From contig NZ_BMIK01000001.1 of NCBI RefSeq assembly GCF_014642075.1, positions 558,001-622,000 on the forward strand: 64,000 nucleotides of DNA. Reading direction: 5' to 3'. Each line of letters starts with the position of its first letter. Position 1 is the first letter of the stretch. The notes beneath the pieces were generated by a model that saw nothing but the letters and a program-made list of their open reading frames with translations, made no database searches and was not told where the DNA came from. The translations under genes and the position numbers were made by a program. Origin of the DNA: Parapedobacter defluvii (GTDB lineage: Bacteria; Bacteroidota; Bacteroidia; Sphingobacteriales; Sphingobacteriaceae). This document shows positions 51,830-61,885 of this stretch, one piece after another.

Positions 51830-54343
51830 TTATTTAAGGACCACGATCATCCGGCTGGACCGGGCAGTTCCTTTGTGGAATGCTTTAAACCGGTAGATTC
51901 CTTTCTCTTTCAAGGGACCATTAACTACCTTGTCTGTCGGGGTAGGAACCCCGCCATCTACCGTATAGCGTACTTCTAACGCTTCAGATTCTGTATTCAC
52001 ATGTATATGGTTATTGTCGATTTTGATGCCCGGAGTGGGAATCCGGTAAAGAATGTCTTTCCAGTACCGATCAAACCGTGGGAGTTCACGCTGCCACAAA
52101 ACAGTATTGAACCTGTTCCATGCCTCATTGTATTGCTTTTCGAACGTTTCGTTTGGAGCAGTTGCCCAGGCAGGGTGCGGAGCCCACGCCCGCTCAGCGA
52201 AGGCGATGAGCTTCGGATACAGCATGTAGTCGAAGTTTTCGTTATGGAGGATGGTCTCTGCCCATAGGGCACATTGCAATCCATTTACGTGTTTTCTTCC
52301 TTCTGCGCTCAGCCTTGCTTTGTCGCGCAGGGAAGCGGTGTCAATCGGTTGATCCAGGTCATCGCGCAAAAATGTGCGGTAGTAATTCTCCGGCATGAAG
52401 CCAAATATTTTTTCCGGGTTGACATATCCACCCCAATACATGCCCGGTTCATAAAAGCTCCGGGTTGATGCCAGGTCAAGGTACATATGGGTCACATTGG
52501 ATAGTACGATGTCGAATCCCTGGTTGGCCAACCGATAGGCCAGGTCTTCGGCCCCCGTACCGTATACATTATTCCATACATCCAACAAGTATCCGTTTTT
52601 TCGGAGTTCGGGAACGACTTCCATCTTTTTACGACCGTTTACATCCACACGTTTCATTCCGATTTCTTCCCATCCGTGCATGCGGATGTCTTTCTTTGCC
52701 AGAATCCCGCCAACCCGGTTGAAGAAATATTCCCAGAGGTCATCTACGGTTTTGAATGAGGGGTTCTCACGCAAGAGACGCTGTACGGCTTCAGATTGCT
52801 CCCATACCCCGGCGGGTACTTCGTCGCCCCCCATATGGACGATCTTCAGTTCCGTTCCGGCATCCTGGTACATCAGGGCCAATTCGGTGACTACCTTTTC
52901 AACAAAGCGATAGGTCGATTCCATCGCGGGGTTGATGGCATCGTCGGTCCAGCCCTGTACGGTGCTGTATTTCGATTTATCCTGCGGGTCACTGAGTAAG
53001 TATTCGGTTGCTTTATCGGCATCCGACTGCACATGGGTATGGTACCGATGTTCCATGGATTTGATGGCGGCCCGTGCGTGCCCGGGTGTTTCAAGTTCGG
53101 GGATTACGGTGATAAACCGGTCTTTAGCATACGTCAGTATATCGATAAAGTCTTTTCGGCTGTAGAATCCGCTGCCACGGGTAGCTGCTGAATCGGGTCC
53201 GGAGCCGTGCGACGGGGGGAGGTGATGGTTCCGATCTGACGTGTGCCCCCGGTATCCACCGAAGGAGGTCAACTCGGGTAACCCCGGAATGGCAATGCGC
53301 CAGCCTTCGTCGTCGTTGAAATGTAAATGCAAGACGTTGATTTTGTAGGCTGCCATCCGATCCAGCACCTGTAATAACTTCTCCTTGGGTAAAAAGTTAC
53401 GTGCAACATCCAGCATCAACGATCGATGTTTAAAGCGGGGCCGATCATCCACTTCCATACCCGGCAAGATACATTTGCCATCGCGGTAGTGATCGAGGAT
53501 CAGGCTCTTCAGGGTTTGTATACCGTAAAACATGCCCGAAGCAGTGCCTGCACTGATCTCAATACCAGTATTTTCGATGCGCAATTGATAGGCTTCTTCT
53601 TCGAGGTTCCAAAACTTCAGCTTAATTCCCCCTTTCGTGGGGTCATTGACCGTGCGAACGCCAAGTTGCGTGTATTTTTTAAGCTCATCCACCAAATAAG
53701 CCGCCTGGCCGGCAAACGGATTATCGGCAACGACCAGAAAGCCATCGGTAAGGGCGTATTGCTGCCCATTGGATTTTGCGGACTGCGGACTAGGGATGAG
53801 TTGGTGGGCTACGTCAACGGGTAACTCCGGTATCAGCCGTTTGTTGCGTTCGTAGATTTCTTCCGCAAGCGCATTCTCAGGGAGAACCAGTTGGTCGTAT
53901 TGCGGGTTTTCGTTGGTGAAGGAGTGGTATTGATCCGGTTGATCGTCGTATACCAAGTAGAATCCGGTTGGAAAATCGGAGATGTTCCGCAGCAGTGCCT
54001 GCCGGATGGGAATTACCAGCGTGTTGCCATCGATGTGAAAATCAGCGGTGGGCGCGATGTAATTTAGATCTCCATTGACGGGAATAAGGGTAAATTTCCC
54101 GCCATCGGAGCCATCAATCTGTGGATTTTTATATGAGTTGAAATAAAGCTTCCAGTTCTTTTGGTTTAAGTTGTGCGACTGCGGGAGCTGCAGGCTTACA
54201 TAGGAAACCGGTACCGGCTGTCCATTGGCATCGGTATGGATTCCGATCGAGTAAGTAAAATCATGCGAAGACCGTTTGCCTGTCATACAGGCCGACAGTA
54301 AAAAGCCAAAAACCAAAAGGATAACCGGTGTATTCATTTTCAT
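51830..54343 (-). CDS. GH20 beta-N-acetylhexosaminidase lipoprotein
   Basis: 837 residues from the ATG at 54343. A lipoprotein signal (F-L-L-S-A-C-M) is followed by a carbohydrate-binding N-terminal domain, the GH20b domain, the GH20 barrel and a chitobiase-type C-terminal domain. In the barrel, L-H-L-H-F-N-D-D-E-G-W-R and the catalytic pair D507-E508 in H-M-G-G-D-E-V-P are intact. It releases terminal GlcNAc or GalNAc in the periplasm or at the surface. The open frame runs 94 codons further upstream into the divergent promoter region with no signal peptide; that extension is not coding. It diverges from the SusC-sulfotransferase operon. Confidence 0.93.
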   Translation of the reverse strand: MKMNTPVILLVFGFLLSACMTGKRSSHDFTYSIGIHTDANGQPVPVSYVSLQLPQSHNLNQKNWKLYFNSYKNPQIDGSDGGKFTLIPVNGDLNYIAPTADFHIDGNTLVIPIRQALLRNISDFPTGFYLVYDDQPDQYHSFTNENPQYDQLVLPENALAEEIYERNKRLIPELPVDVAHQLIPSPQSAKSNGQQYALTDGFLVVADNPFAGQAAYLVDELKKYTQLGVRTVNDPTKGGIKLKFWNLEEEAYQLRIENTGIEISAGTASGMFYGIQTLKSLILDHYRDGKCILPGMEVDDRPRFKHRSLMLDVARNFLPKEKLLQVLDRMAAYKINVLHLHFNDDEGWRIAIPGLPELTSFGGYRGHTSDRNHHLPPSHGSGPDSAATRGSGFYSRKDFIDILTYAKDRFITVIPELETPGHARAAIKSMEHRYHTHVQSDADKATEYLLSDPQDKSKYSTVQGWTDDAINPAMESTYRFVEKVVTELALMYQDAGTELKIVHMGGDEVPAGVWEQSEAVQRLLRENPSFKTVDDLWEYFFNRVGGILAKKDIRMHGWEEIGMKRVDVNGRKKMEVVPELRKNGYLLDVWNNVYGTGAEDLAYRLANQGFDIVLSNVTHMYLDLASTRSFYEPGMYWGGYVNPEKIFGFMPENYYRTFLRDDLDQPIDTASLRDKARLSAEGRKHVNGLQCALWAETILHNENFDYMLYPKLIAFAERAWAPHPAWATAPNETFEKQYNEAWNRFNTVLWQRELPRFDRYWKDILYRIPTPGIKIDNNHIHVNTESEALEVRYTVDGGVPTPTDKVVNGPLKEKGIYRFKAFHKGTARSSRMIVVLK

Positions 54344-54460
54344 ATTGAAAACAAAACTAATCGCCTGCATTGAAATCTTTTTTACCATATTCCTGAAAAA
54401 TTGGGCTACAGTCCGGCAGCAAATCGGGATGAACGGACAAAAAATAAGGACTATAGGAAT

Positions 54461-54489
54461 TTTAGGTAAGCCCGGGTAGGGTAAATTTG
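54461..54489 (+). promoter_or_regulatory. promoter for the SusCD-sulfotransferase operon
   Basis: TAAATTTG at 54482-54489 is a perfect TAnnTTTG -7 element. TTTAG at 54461 is a poor but possible -33 box. The start point would be near 54496, and an AGGAAC sequence precedes the SusC ATG at 54530. It lies in the 186-nt gap shared with the divergent hexosaminidase gene. Confidence 0.5.
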
Positions 54490-54529
54490 TGATGAACTCC
54501 AATGTACAACGTAAATTAATAGGAACACT

Positions 54530-57500
54530 ATGGTAAATTGTAAACCCAAGGTTATCCGACTGACAAGCCTGCTGTTGTTTTTGTGGATGGGGGGAAGTAC
54601 CCTGTTGGCAAACGCTCAAACCCAAATCAATGTTTCCGGTACGGTCGTCGATGAAAATGGAACGGTGCTCAGCGATGTCAATATCGGTGTCGCGGATGGT
54701 GCCACCCTAACCAAGTCAACAGAAATGGGGACATTCACGCTTGTTGTGCCGGCAAACAGTCAGCTCGTATTTTCACGCGTAGGGTATGCCCGTCAAACCC
54801 ATCAGGCCGGAAGTACATCGGTCACCGGACTAACCATTACACTGGGAGCCGAGCAAAAGACACTCGATGAAGTGGTGGTGGTCGGCTATGGTACGCGCGA
54901 CCGGAGCTTGTTTGCAGGTTCAGCCGTTTCGCTAAACGCTGAGGACCTCAACAAATCGTCCATCTCGGTGGGAAATATGTTGCAGGGCCGTGCCGCCGGT
55001 GTGCAGGTAAGCCAAAATAACGGTACCCCCGGTGCCGGCTTATCGATCCGCATCCGGGGTACCAACTCCATCAATGCGGATAGCGAACCGCTGTACGTGA
55101 TCGATGGGTTCCCCGCATCCGAGGGAATCGGTATGACCCTCAAACCCGAGGATATCGAAAGCATCACCATCCTGAAAGACGCGGCTTCCACGTCCATCTA
55201 TGGAGCACGTGGAGCAAACGGTGTGGTGTTGGTCACGACCAAAAAGGGAACCGACAAAAAAAGTAACCTGAATGTCAACAGTTCGGTGGGGTACCAACGC
55301 GTTATCGACCGCTACGACCTGTTGGGTCCCTATGATTTCGCGTTGCGGCGCAACCGGATGTCAGAAGCAAATGGGGAGTTGCCTCCATATTCCTCCGGCC
55401 GTTTGGATTCACTGCAATCGGGGATATTAGGTACCGATTGGCAAAACGAGGTTTTCCGGGTAGGGCGTGTCAACGACCATTCCCTTAGCTTCATCGGCGG
55501 GACCAATAAAACCGGGGTGTACACCAGTTTTGATTACCTGGGACAGGAAGGGGTCGTCGTGCACTCCAAATACCGAAGGATCGGAGCACGTATCAATGTG
55601 GACCACCACGTGAGCGACCAATTTACGCTTTCAGGCCGTGTATTCGGAAACTATGGTGTCCAGAACGATCTTCCCTTGGCCCCTTCAACCATCAACGGAT
55701 TTCTGAAACAGGTGATGAGTGCGAATCCGGCATCAACATTTGATTCGGGTGTCCCTCCACGGCTGGATGCACAGAATCCATTGCACTTCGTGGAGGCCGA
55801 AGACCGCGAAAATACCAGCTATCGTACCAATGGCTATTTCTCCATGAAGTATGAGCCGGTCCGTGACCTCTTTTTGCAGGCAGATTTCGGTGCCGACATC
55901 AATAAAACGGAGCAATTTTATTTTGCACCGTCCACCGTGCCCAATGCATCGGCAACGAAGGGCAGAGGGTCCATCGTTTCGTTTGATTCAAAAGAGCTCA
56001 TCTTTAATCCCACCGCCCGCTACAACCGTACTTTTGACAAGCACAATATCGGATTGCTGGCCGGTTACAACTACCAAACGTATCTCTATTTTGAATATGG
56101 AACCAATGCAACCAATTTTGCCAGTGACAACCTGGGGTATAATAACCTGAGTACGGCGCAGAACTTTACCAGTTACTCCGCCCGTAACCGCACCAACCGG
56201 GCCAGCTGGTTTGGCCGGGTTGATTACGATTACGATACCCGCTATAGTTTGACGGCAACCTATCGCATCGACGGATCTTCGGTATTCGGTAAGTCAAATA
56301 AATTGGGGTATTTCCCTTCGGTAGCCGCGGCATGGAATGTAAAGAACGAAAGTTTTGCCGAAGACCTGACCTGGTTGTCGCAAGCCAAGCTGCGGGCCAG
56401 CTACGGCCTCACGGGCAACGACCGGATCAGTCCGGGTATTTCCCTGGCTACCTATGCCAGCAACAACTCCACCAAATACACGGAAGATGGCCTCACAACG
56501 GTCAACGGGATTGCCGTGACCCGGCTTTCAAATCAGAATTTAAAATGGGAAAGCACGAAGGCCCTGGATCTTGGGATTGATATCGGTTTTGCGGACGACC
56601 GGATCGTTTTCGTAGCCGACTATTACGACAAGTATACCGACAACCTGTTGTTAGACCGGAACATCGCGCCCTCCACGGGATTCTTGTTCCGGACGGGCAA
56701 TGCCGGGGCGGTATCCAACAAAGGATGGGAAGTTGCATTGCAGACCGTCAACATACGGAACGACCACGTTGAATGGAATACGTCCATCAATTATTCCCAC
56801 AACCGCAACCAAGTCCGCTCATTGGGAAGTAACAATGCCGATATCTATGTGGGATCTGTCAAACCCGATGGTGCCGCAAATTTTGAGGACCCTTTCATTA
56901 TCCGTGTAGGTGAACCCATCGGTTCCATTAACGGGTATGTGTACGACGGTATCCTGAAACCAGGTGATCCCGCATTGACAACTACGCATCCCAATGCTCA
57001 GGTGGGCGATCCCAAATATGTGGACACCAACGGGGATGGCATTCTCAACACGGACGACCGTGTGGTACTCGGTACCGGTGTGCCTACTTCCTTCTTCGGA
57101 ATGACCAATAGCGTGGGTTACAAAGGATTTAACTTAACCGTGGTGCTTCAGGGACAGGCTGGCGGTAAATTGGTGAATGTACAAAGCCTGGATATGATGG
57201 ATCCGTTATCGACCGGAAATGTGCTGGCGTTCACGGAACCGGAAACATGGACACCGGATAATCCAAACGGTACGTTACCCCAACGGGGTTTTTACGGCAC
57301 CAGCCACGGCGGGTGGGTCAATTCCCGGTTTGTGGAGAGTTCGGATTACCTGCGCCTGAAAAACGTTACACTGGCCTATCAACTTCCTTCTTCCCTCCTG
57401 TCAAAAATCCGGGTATCCCAGTTGCAGCTCTACGTCAATGCGCAAAACCTCCATACCTGGACACCCTATACGGGCTTGGATCCGGAAATCGGCAACCTGG

Positions 57501-57601
57501 TTTCGAATGATCAGCAAAATAGAAATGTGGGTAGGGGCCTTGATTTCAATGCCTATCCACTGGCCAAAATGTATATCTTTGGATTGAGGTTGACTTTTTA
57601 A
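54530..57601 (+). CDS. SusC/RagA-family TonB-linked outer-membrane transporter
   Basis: 1023 residues without an STN domain, so not a FecIR-signalling type. After a signal peptide (L-L-L-F-L-W-M-G-G-S-T-L-L-A-N-A) come the carboxypeptidase-like domain (about 32-105, V-S-G-T-V-V-D-E-N-G-T-V), the D-E-V-V-V-V-G-Y-G-T motif and the plug (Y-V-I-D-G-F, G-A-R-G-A-N-G-V-V-L-V-T). The barrel ends F-G-L-R-L-T-F. It is the first gene of a six-gene operon whose later genes handle sulfuryl groups. Its ligand is unknown. Confidence 0.95.
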   Translation: MVNCKPKVIRLTSLLLFLWMGGSTLLANAQTQINVSGTVVDENGTVLSDVNIGVADGATLTKSTEMGTFTLVVPANSQLVFSRVGYARQTHQAGSTSVTGLTITLGAEQKTLDEVVVVGYGTRDRSLFAGSAVSLNAEDLNKSSISVGNMLQGRAAGVQVSQNNGTPGAGLSIRIRGTNSINADSEPLYVIDGFPASEGIGMTLKPEDIESITILKDAASTSIYGARGANGVVLVTTKKGTDKKSNLNVNSSVGYQRVIDRYDLLGPYDFALRRNRMSEANGELPPYSSGRLDSLQSGILGTDWQNEVFRVGRVNDHSLSFIGGTNKTGVYTSFDYLGQEGVVVHSKYRRIGARINVDHHVSDQFTLSGRVFGNYGVQNDLPLAPSTINGFLKQVMSANPASTFDSGVPPRLDAQNPLHFVEAEDRENTSYRTNGYFSMKYEPVRDLFLQADFGADINKTEQFYFAPSTVPNASATKGRGSIVSFDSKELIFNPTARYNRTFDKHNIGLLAGYNYQTYLYFEYGTNATNFASDNLGYNNLSTAQNFTSYSARNRTNRASWFGRVDYDYDTRYSLTATYRIDGSSVFGKSNKLGYFPSVAAAWNVKNESFAEDLTWLSQAKLRASYGLTGNDRISPGISLATYASNNSTKYTEDGLTTVNGIAVTRLSNQNLKWESTKALDLGIDIGFADDRIVFVADYYDKYTDNLLLDRNIAPSTGFLFRTGNAGAVSNKGWEVALQTVNIRNDHVEWNTSINYSHNRNQVRSLGSNNADIYVGSVKPDGAANFEDPFIIRVGEPIGSINGYVYDGILKPGDPALTTTHPNAQVGDPKYVDTNGDGILNTDDRVVLGTGVPTSFFGMTNSVGYKGFNLTVVLQGQAGGKLVNVQSLDMMDPLSTGNVLAFTEPETWTPDNPNGTLPQRGFYGTSHGGWVNSRFVESSDYLRLKNVTLAYQLPSSLLSKIRVSQLQLYVNAQNLHTWTPYTGLDPEIGNLVSNDQQNRNVGRGLDFNAYPLAKMYIFGLRLTF

Positions 57602-57707
57602 CTATAAAAACCGAACAGTAATGAAACCTGCCATGTCAGCGGCTGACGCAAAAAAAGACGATGAAAATGCAGGTTCCATTAGGCTATTAAAAATAAATTA
57701 TTTTCTA

Positions 57708-59282
57708 ATGAACTACCAAGTAAAACCAACCTTATATATGTTCCTGCTCTGCTCATTGTTGCCAATCTCGTGCGAGAACGGCTTGCAGGAAGAATCGTAT
57801 TCTGTTTTCGATGAAACTACGCTGACCAAGCCCGAAAACGGTTTGCAGGGTGTGCGCGGTGTGTACGCTGCGCTCCGGGATAACGGTGGCAACGGGTATT
57901 ATGCCGGTTACCTGCACCAGTTAACGGAATATCCGTCTGATATTGTCACCACCAAACCCGACAGTCGGCAAGGAATCCAGCTGGATCAGTTGACCTACGA
58001 TGCCAGCAATTCCATCGTCAATGACGTATGGGCAAGTATCTTCCGGTTGATTTCGAGAGCCAACGAATCGGAATACCTCATCGGAAAAATCGACTACGTG
58101 GGCAACGGCGAGTCGGAGGAAGTTAAAATGCAGCATTTGGCAGAAGTACGTTTCCTGCGTGCCCTGGCCTATTACGATGCGACATCGCTGTGGGGAGATG
58201 TGCCGCTGAACCTGAAATCATCGGCTGATTTTACCGAAGCAGACGAGAACCCGCCGTTGGTGCCGCAGGCAACCATTGAAGAGCAGATCGTCGTTGACCT
58301 CCAATATGCCGAGGAACATCTTCCTTCCAGTTATCCCGCGGAACAGAACGGCCGGGCTACAAAGGGTGCGGCACAGGGGTTGCTGGCCAGGTTGTATCTG
58401 CGGCGTGGAGAATGGCAGAAAGTGGCAGATAAATGTGCCGAGGTGATTTCCGGTGGGGTCTACGATTTGCGTACCGCGGCCGAAGGTGGTGTCGTTGCGT
58501 TGTTTGACAACATGAACCGATCCGACAATGAATTCATTTTTGTGATGAAATCTTCCAGTGAACCGGGCTCCTACGGTATTTTGTCCAACAGCTTCGGCAT
58601 CCAGTCCGTTCCGTGGGACTACAACCGGGGTTGGGGTAATTTTCCGATTCACCGTGAATTTTATGCAAAGTTCAACCTGCAGGATCAACGGCGTCAGCTG
58701 TTGCTGGGTACCTATAAGGCACTGTACGGACAGATCATTACCTTACCGAAGGAGTTTGGCGGCGAAGGAGGTAGTTTGCCCGATACCGTACAGGCGCAAT
58801 ATACCTATGGGCTCAAATATCCCCACGTCAATAATTATAACTATGCCGGATACAATAATGTCAGTGTCATCCGGTATTCGGACATCCTGTTGATGCGGGC
58901 TGAAGCCCTCAACGAACTAAATGGCCCCAATAACGAATCGGTATCGTTGATCAACGACGTGAGAACACGCAGCAATGCGCCGGTTGTCCAATTATCGGAC
59001 TTCGGATCCAAGGAAGCGCTGCGGGATTTTATCTTTGACGAGCGCGGATTGGAATTGTTTATGGAGGGACGCCGTCGGGACGACCTGATCCGGTGGGGGC
59101 GCAGTGCCACCAACGGTACCGACCCGCTATCGAAGTTTAAGGAGAAGGTCAAACCCCTGCTTCGGGACCAAAACACCTATTCGGATGCGGTCAACTATGC
59201 ATTATACCCCTATCCGATCCAGGAGATACAGGCAAATACATCGCTGGATGTCAGTATTAACAAAGGCCGGGTAAGGCAATAG
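57708..59282 (+). CDS. RagB/SusD-family outer-membrane lipoprotein
   Basis: 524 residues from the ATG at 57708 with a lipoprotein signal (L-L-P-I-S-C-E-N). The open frame begins at 57621, but its first 29 residues are polar and precede the signal peptide. Family motifs include F-L-R-A-L-A-Y-Y-D, G-D-V-P-L, A-R-L-Y-L-R-R-G-E-W and the C-terminal R-Y-S-D-I-L-L-M-R-A-E-A-L-N-E and R-G-L-E-L-F-M-E-G-R-R-R-D-D-L-I-R-W. It is the partner of the SusC upstream. Its stop is only 3 nt from the sulfotransferase start. Confidence 0.93.
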   Translation: MNYQVKPTLYMFLLCSLLPISCENGLQEESYSVFDETTLTKPENGLQGVRGVYAALRDNGGNGYYAGYLHQLTEYPSDIVTTKPDSRQGIQLDQLTYDASNSIVNDVWASIFRLISRANESEYLIGKIDYVGNGESEEVKMQHLAEVRFLRALAYYDATSLWGDVPLNLKSSADFTEADENPPLVPQATIEEQIVVDLQYAEEHLPSSYPAEQNGRATKGAAQGLLARLYLRRGEWQKVADKCAEVISGGVYDLRTAAEGGVVALFDNMNRSDNEFIFVMKSSSEPGSYGILSNSFGIQSVPWDYNRGWGNFPIHREFYAKFNLQDQRRQLLLGTYKALYGQIITLPKEFGGEGGSLPDTVQAQYTYGLKYPHVNNYNYAGYNNVSVIRYSDILLMRAEALNELNGPNNESVSLINDVRTRSNAPVVQLSDFGSKEALRDFIFDERGLELFMEGRRRDDLIRWGRSATNGTDPLSKFKEKVKPLLRDQNTYSDAVNYALYPYPIQEIQANTSLDVSINKGRVRQ

Positions 59283-59285
59283 CGG

Positions 59286-60677
59286 ATGGTACGGAACCTT
59301 GCCCTGTATACGGTGGTTACGGCGCTGATCGTTATCGGCGCCTTTGCCCTTTATCGGGTTTGGCAACCGTTGAATATCGAAGCGATCGAGCTGCATTACC
59401 TGCCGGAAAACCGGTTGCGCGTGCGGGTGAACGTTGCCACAAATAAATCGGCTTCCGTACAGGTTAAGTACTGGCTGAAGGGCGGCATGGATACTCTATG
59501 GTCGGATGTGTATGCGGACCAATCCAGTCACGCGGTGATTCTCTATAACCTCCTGCCCCAGCGCCAATATGCCTATCAGGTAAAAGCGCGGCGTGGGGCG
59601 GATACCGACTGGAGCAACGTATATTCCATTGAAACCAAATCGATCTATCATACCACGCCCTATTTTACCTTAGACAGCATCGCCGGCTCCATCCGGGAGG
59701 ACATGCAAAACCGGTACTTCCTTACACAGATACTCACTGAACCCGGGGCTGCGGTGATCATCAATGGATTGGGCGATATGGTGTGGTATGAACCCTTTGC
59801 GAAGGGCGTGAAAGTTTCTTCCTGGACACCTGATCGTACCGTATTATGCATCATCGGATCGGAAGATATACCCGCTTCGGGCGGAGACGAGATCGTAGAG
59901 GTAAACCTCAAGGGTGAGTATGTGAAGCATTTCAAGGTGGGGGAGGGGGATATGGATAAACGGGTGCATCACGAGGTACGTAAGGATGCGGAAGGTAATA
60001 TTTACGCGATTACCTTTGACCATAAATTGTTTGACCTGAGCACGGTGGGTGGGGGGTCTGCCGATACCGTCAGGGCCGATGGCATCGTGGTCTTCGATCC
60101 CGACGGGAAGAAAATCTGGGAATGGTCGGTGCTGGATCACCTGGATGTGCTGCATTATCCAACGATATTGAAAGATAAGAACGATCTCGTGCATGGCAAT
60201 GCCCTGTACGACGACGGAAACGGATATTTCCTGATGTCGTTCCGCGATTTGAACCAGATTTGGAAAATCCACAAAAAGACCGGGGAGGTATTATGGAAGT
60301 TTGGTCAGGGCGGCGATTTTCCCATGCAGGAGGACGACTTGTTTTTCGCCCAGCATTACGTCCATATAAATCGTCGTGGCGAGCTGATGATTTTGGATAA
60401 CGGGATCAAACGCAAGCAGTCGAGGGCGTTGTCTTTTAAATTGGATGAGCCCAACAGACAGTATCGGCGTACGCTGGAAGTCAAGTACCCGCCCGCTTTT
60501 TTTTCGTCCGTAAAAGGCAATTCGGCGCTATTGGGTGAAGGCAATGTGCTGACTTGTTTGACAGACCCCCGGCTGTTTGTGCTTTCCGACGATGCGGGCA
60601 ACCTGCTCTGGAAAATCAGCATGGGGGGCGATCCCTACCGCATTGAAGAAATTCCGTTAGTAGCCGCAACGCCATGA
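59286..60677 (+). CDS. arylsulfate sulfotransferase (ASST) family protein
   Basis: 463 residues. An N-terminal signal anchor (about 5-24, A-L-Y-T-V-V-T-A-L-I-V-I-G-A-F) places it on the periplasmic side. A beta-sandwich (about 30-118) comes before a six-bladed ASST propeller. Family residues are visible: H228-H229 (V-H-H-E), H303 (V-H-G-N-A), S318-F-R320, H357/H360 (Q-H-Y-V-H) and D371-N-G. Known ASSTs move a sulfuryl group from a phenolic sulfate to another phenol through a sulfo-histidine, without PAPS. Here the gene sits in an operon with a SusCD pair and PAPS-linked genes. The donor and acceptor are unknown. Confidence 0.85.
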   Translation: MVRNLALYTVVTALIVIGAFALYRVWQPLNIEAIELHYLPENRLRVRVNVATNKSASVQVKYWLKGGMDTLWSDVYADQSSHAVILYNLLPQRQYAYQVKARRGADTDWSNVYSIETKSIYHTTPYFTLDSIAGSIREDMQNRYFLTQILTEPGAAVIINGLGDMVWYEPFAKGVKVSSWTPDRTVLCIIGSEDIPASGGDEIVEVNLKGEYVKHFKVGEGDMDKRVHHEVRKDAEGNIYAITFDHKLFDLSTVGGGSADTVRADGIVVFDPDGKKIWEWSVLDHLDVLHYPTILKDKNDLVHGNALYDDGNGYFLMSFRDLNQIWKIHKKTGEVLWKFGQGGDFPMQEDDLFFAQHYVHINRRGELMILDNGIKRKQSRALSFKLDEPNRQYRRTLEVKYPPAFFSSVKGNSALLGEGNVLTCLTDPRLFVLSDDAGNLLWKISMGGDPYRIEEIPLVAATP

Positions 60678-61882
60678 ACAGCCAGCTGATGACCCATAAT
60701 CCGGCACGTACGGCCATGGATTCACTCCTGCGGCTTTCCTGGGGTATCTTTAAAGTGGGTGCCGTGGCTTTTGGCGGTCACGCTGCCCTGGTGGTCATGG
60801 TCGAACGTTTTTTGGTTACCGAGAAAAAACTGTTGAGCAGCGAAGAGGTCCTAAATGCCATGAGTCTGGCCACGCTTCTGCCGGGGCCGTTGGCGGTTAA
60901 CGTGGTTTGCTATTTGGGGTACCGGCTGCATGGCTGGCTGGGAGCATGTGCATTTTTCATGGCCATCACTGCTCCTCCCACCCTCTTGATGGTGGCGATT
61001 GCTGCGTGGTATTACCAGGCAGCAGACCAAGCCGGAGCGGGCGGTTCGAATCGGTTTGTGCTGTTAGCGGTTGCCGCCGTGATCTTATCTACGGGCGCTG
61101 CCCTGTACAAAAAGCAGGTTGGTAAGGATGTGACCGGATTGTTTCTGAGTATACTGGCGTTTGCGACGACGCTCTTATACCGCGGTTTTACCGGCTCAGT
61201 TGTATTGATTCTGGTGGGTGCGGCGGTGGGCTATATCGCCTACCGAGAGGAACCCGAGCCGACAATCCGGGTACCCCATACGGCTTCCCGGTCGGTGGCC
61301 GGGCCTGTTATCCTTACCTTGCTGGCGATAGTTCTCATCGGGTATTTATTGGGGGGATACCGGCTGGTACCGTACGGATCCTGGCAGGTACTGTCGGTTT
61401 TCAGTGGCATGAGCCTCACGCTTTTCGGCGGAGGCATGGTCATTATACCGTATATGCAATCCATTTTGGTCGATGAACTGCATTGGCTTCCGGTAAAGGA
61501 ATATGTGGATGCCATTGCATTCGGACAGGTTACGCCGGGGCCCATTCTCGTCAGCGTCACATTTATCGGGTATAAGATTGCAGGCATCGTGGGCGCCCTA
61601 TTGGCCACACTGGCAATTTTTGTTCCTTCTGCCAGCTTGATGATTGTACTTGCACAGTATATCAACTATCGGCATGCCGGCATCAAGGCGGTGTTCAAGG
61701 GGATCCGTCCGGTCGTGATCGGGATGATCCTGGCGGCGGGTGTTCAGCTGGTCCTGGCCATGCCTCATTTTTCGTGGGCCGCTGTTTTATTTGGGTTGGC
61801 CGGATTAGCCGGGTTGTCTTTCGGGCGGCTGAATCCGATTTATCTGATTCTTTTGGGATTTATGATCGACTTTATTTTTTGA
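60674..61882 (+). CDS. ChrA-type (CHR family) oxyanion transporter
   Basis: 402-residue membrane protein with two CHR domains, the long bidomain form. Domain one has V-A-F-G-G-H-A-A-L and L-L-P-G-P-L-A-V-N. Domain two has L-F-G-G-G-M-V-I-I-P and T-P-G-P-I-L-V-S. Known members export chromate, a sulfate analogue. The four-base ATGA overlap with the ASST gene and the surrounding sulfur genes suggest that here it moves sulfate or a related oxyanion. That is inference; a chromate-resistance role is the alternative. Confidence 0.88.
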   Translation: MNSQLMTHNPARTAMDSLLRLSWGIFKVGAVAFGGHAALVVMVERFLVTEKKLLSSEEVLNAMSLATLLPGPLAVNVVCYLGYRLHGWLGACAFFMAITAPPTLLMVAIAAWYYQAADQAGAGGSNRFVLLAVAAVILSTGAALYKKQVGKDVTGLFLSILAFATTLLYRGFTGSVVLILVGAAVGYIAYREEPEPTIRVPHTASRSVAGPVILTLLAIVLIGYLLGGYRLVPYGSWQVLSVFSGMSLTLFGGGMVIIPYMQSILVDELHWLPVKEYVDAIAFGQVTPGPILVSVTFIGYKIAGIVGALLATLAIFVPSASLMIVLAQYINYRHAGIKAVFKGIRPVVIGMILAAGVQLVLAMPHFSWAAVLFGLAGLAGLSFGRLNPIYLILLGFMIDFIF

Positions 61883-61885
61883 AAT

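Noticed and set aside
54352-54359. CAAAACTA (TAGTTTTG on the minus strand) as the hexosaminidase promoter
   Set aside because: Initiation would fall almost on the start codon and no -33 TTG is placed correctly.
54344-54625. 94-codon N-terminal extension of the hexosaminidase
   Set aside because: It precedes a complete lipoprotein signal peptide, overlaps the divergent SusC promoter and start, and has no signal-like or domain sequence.
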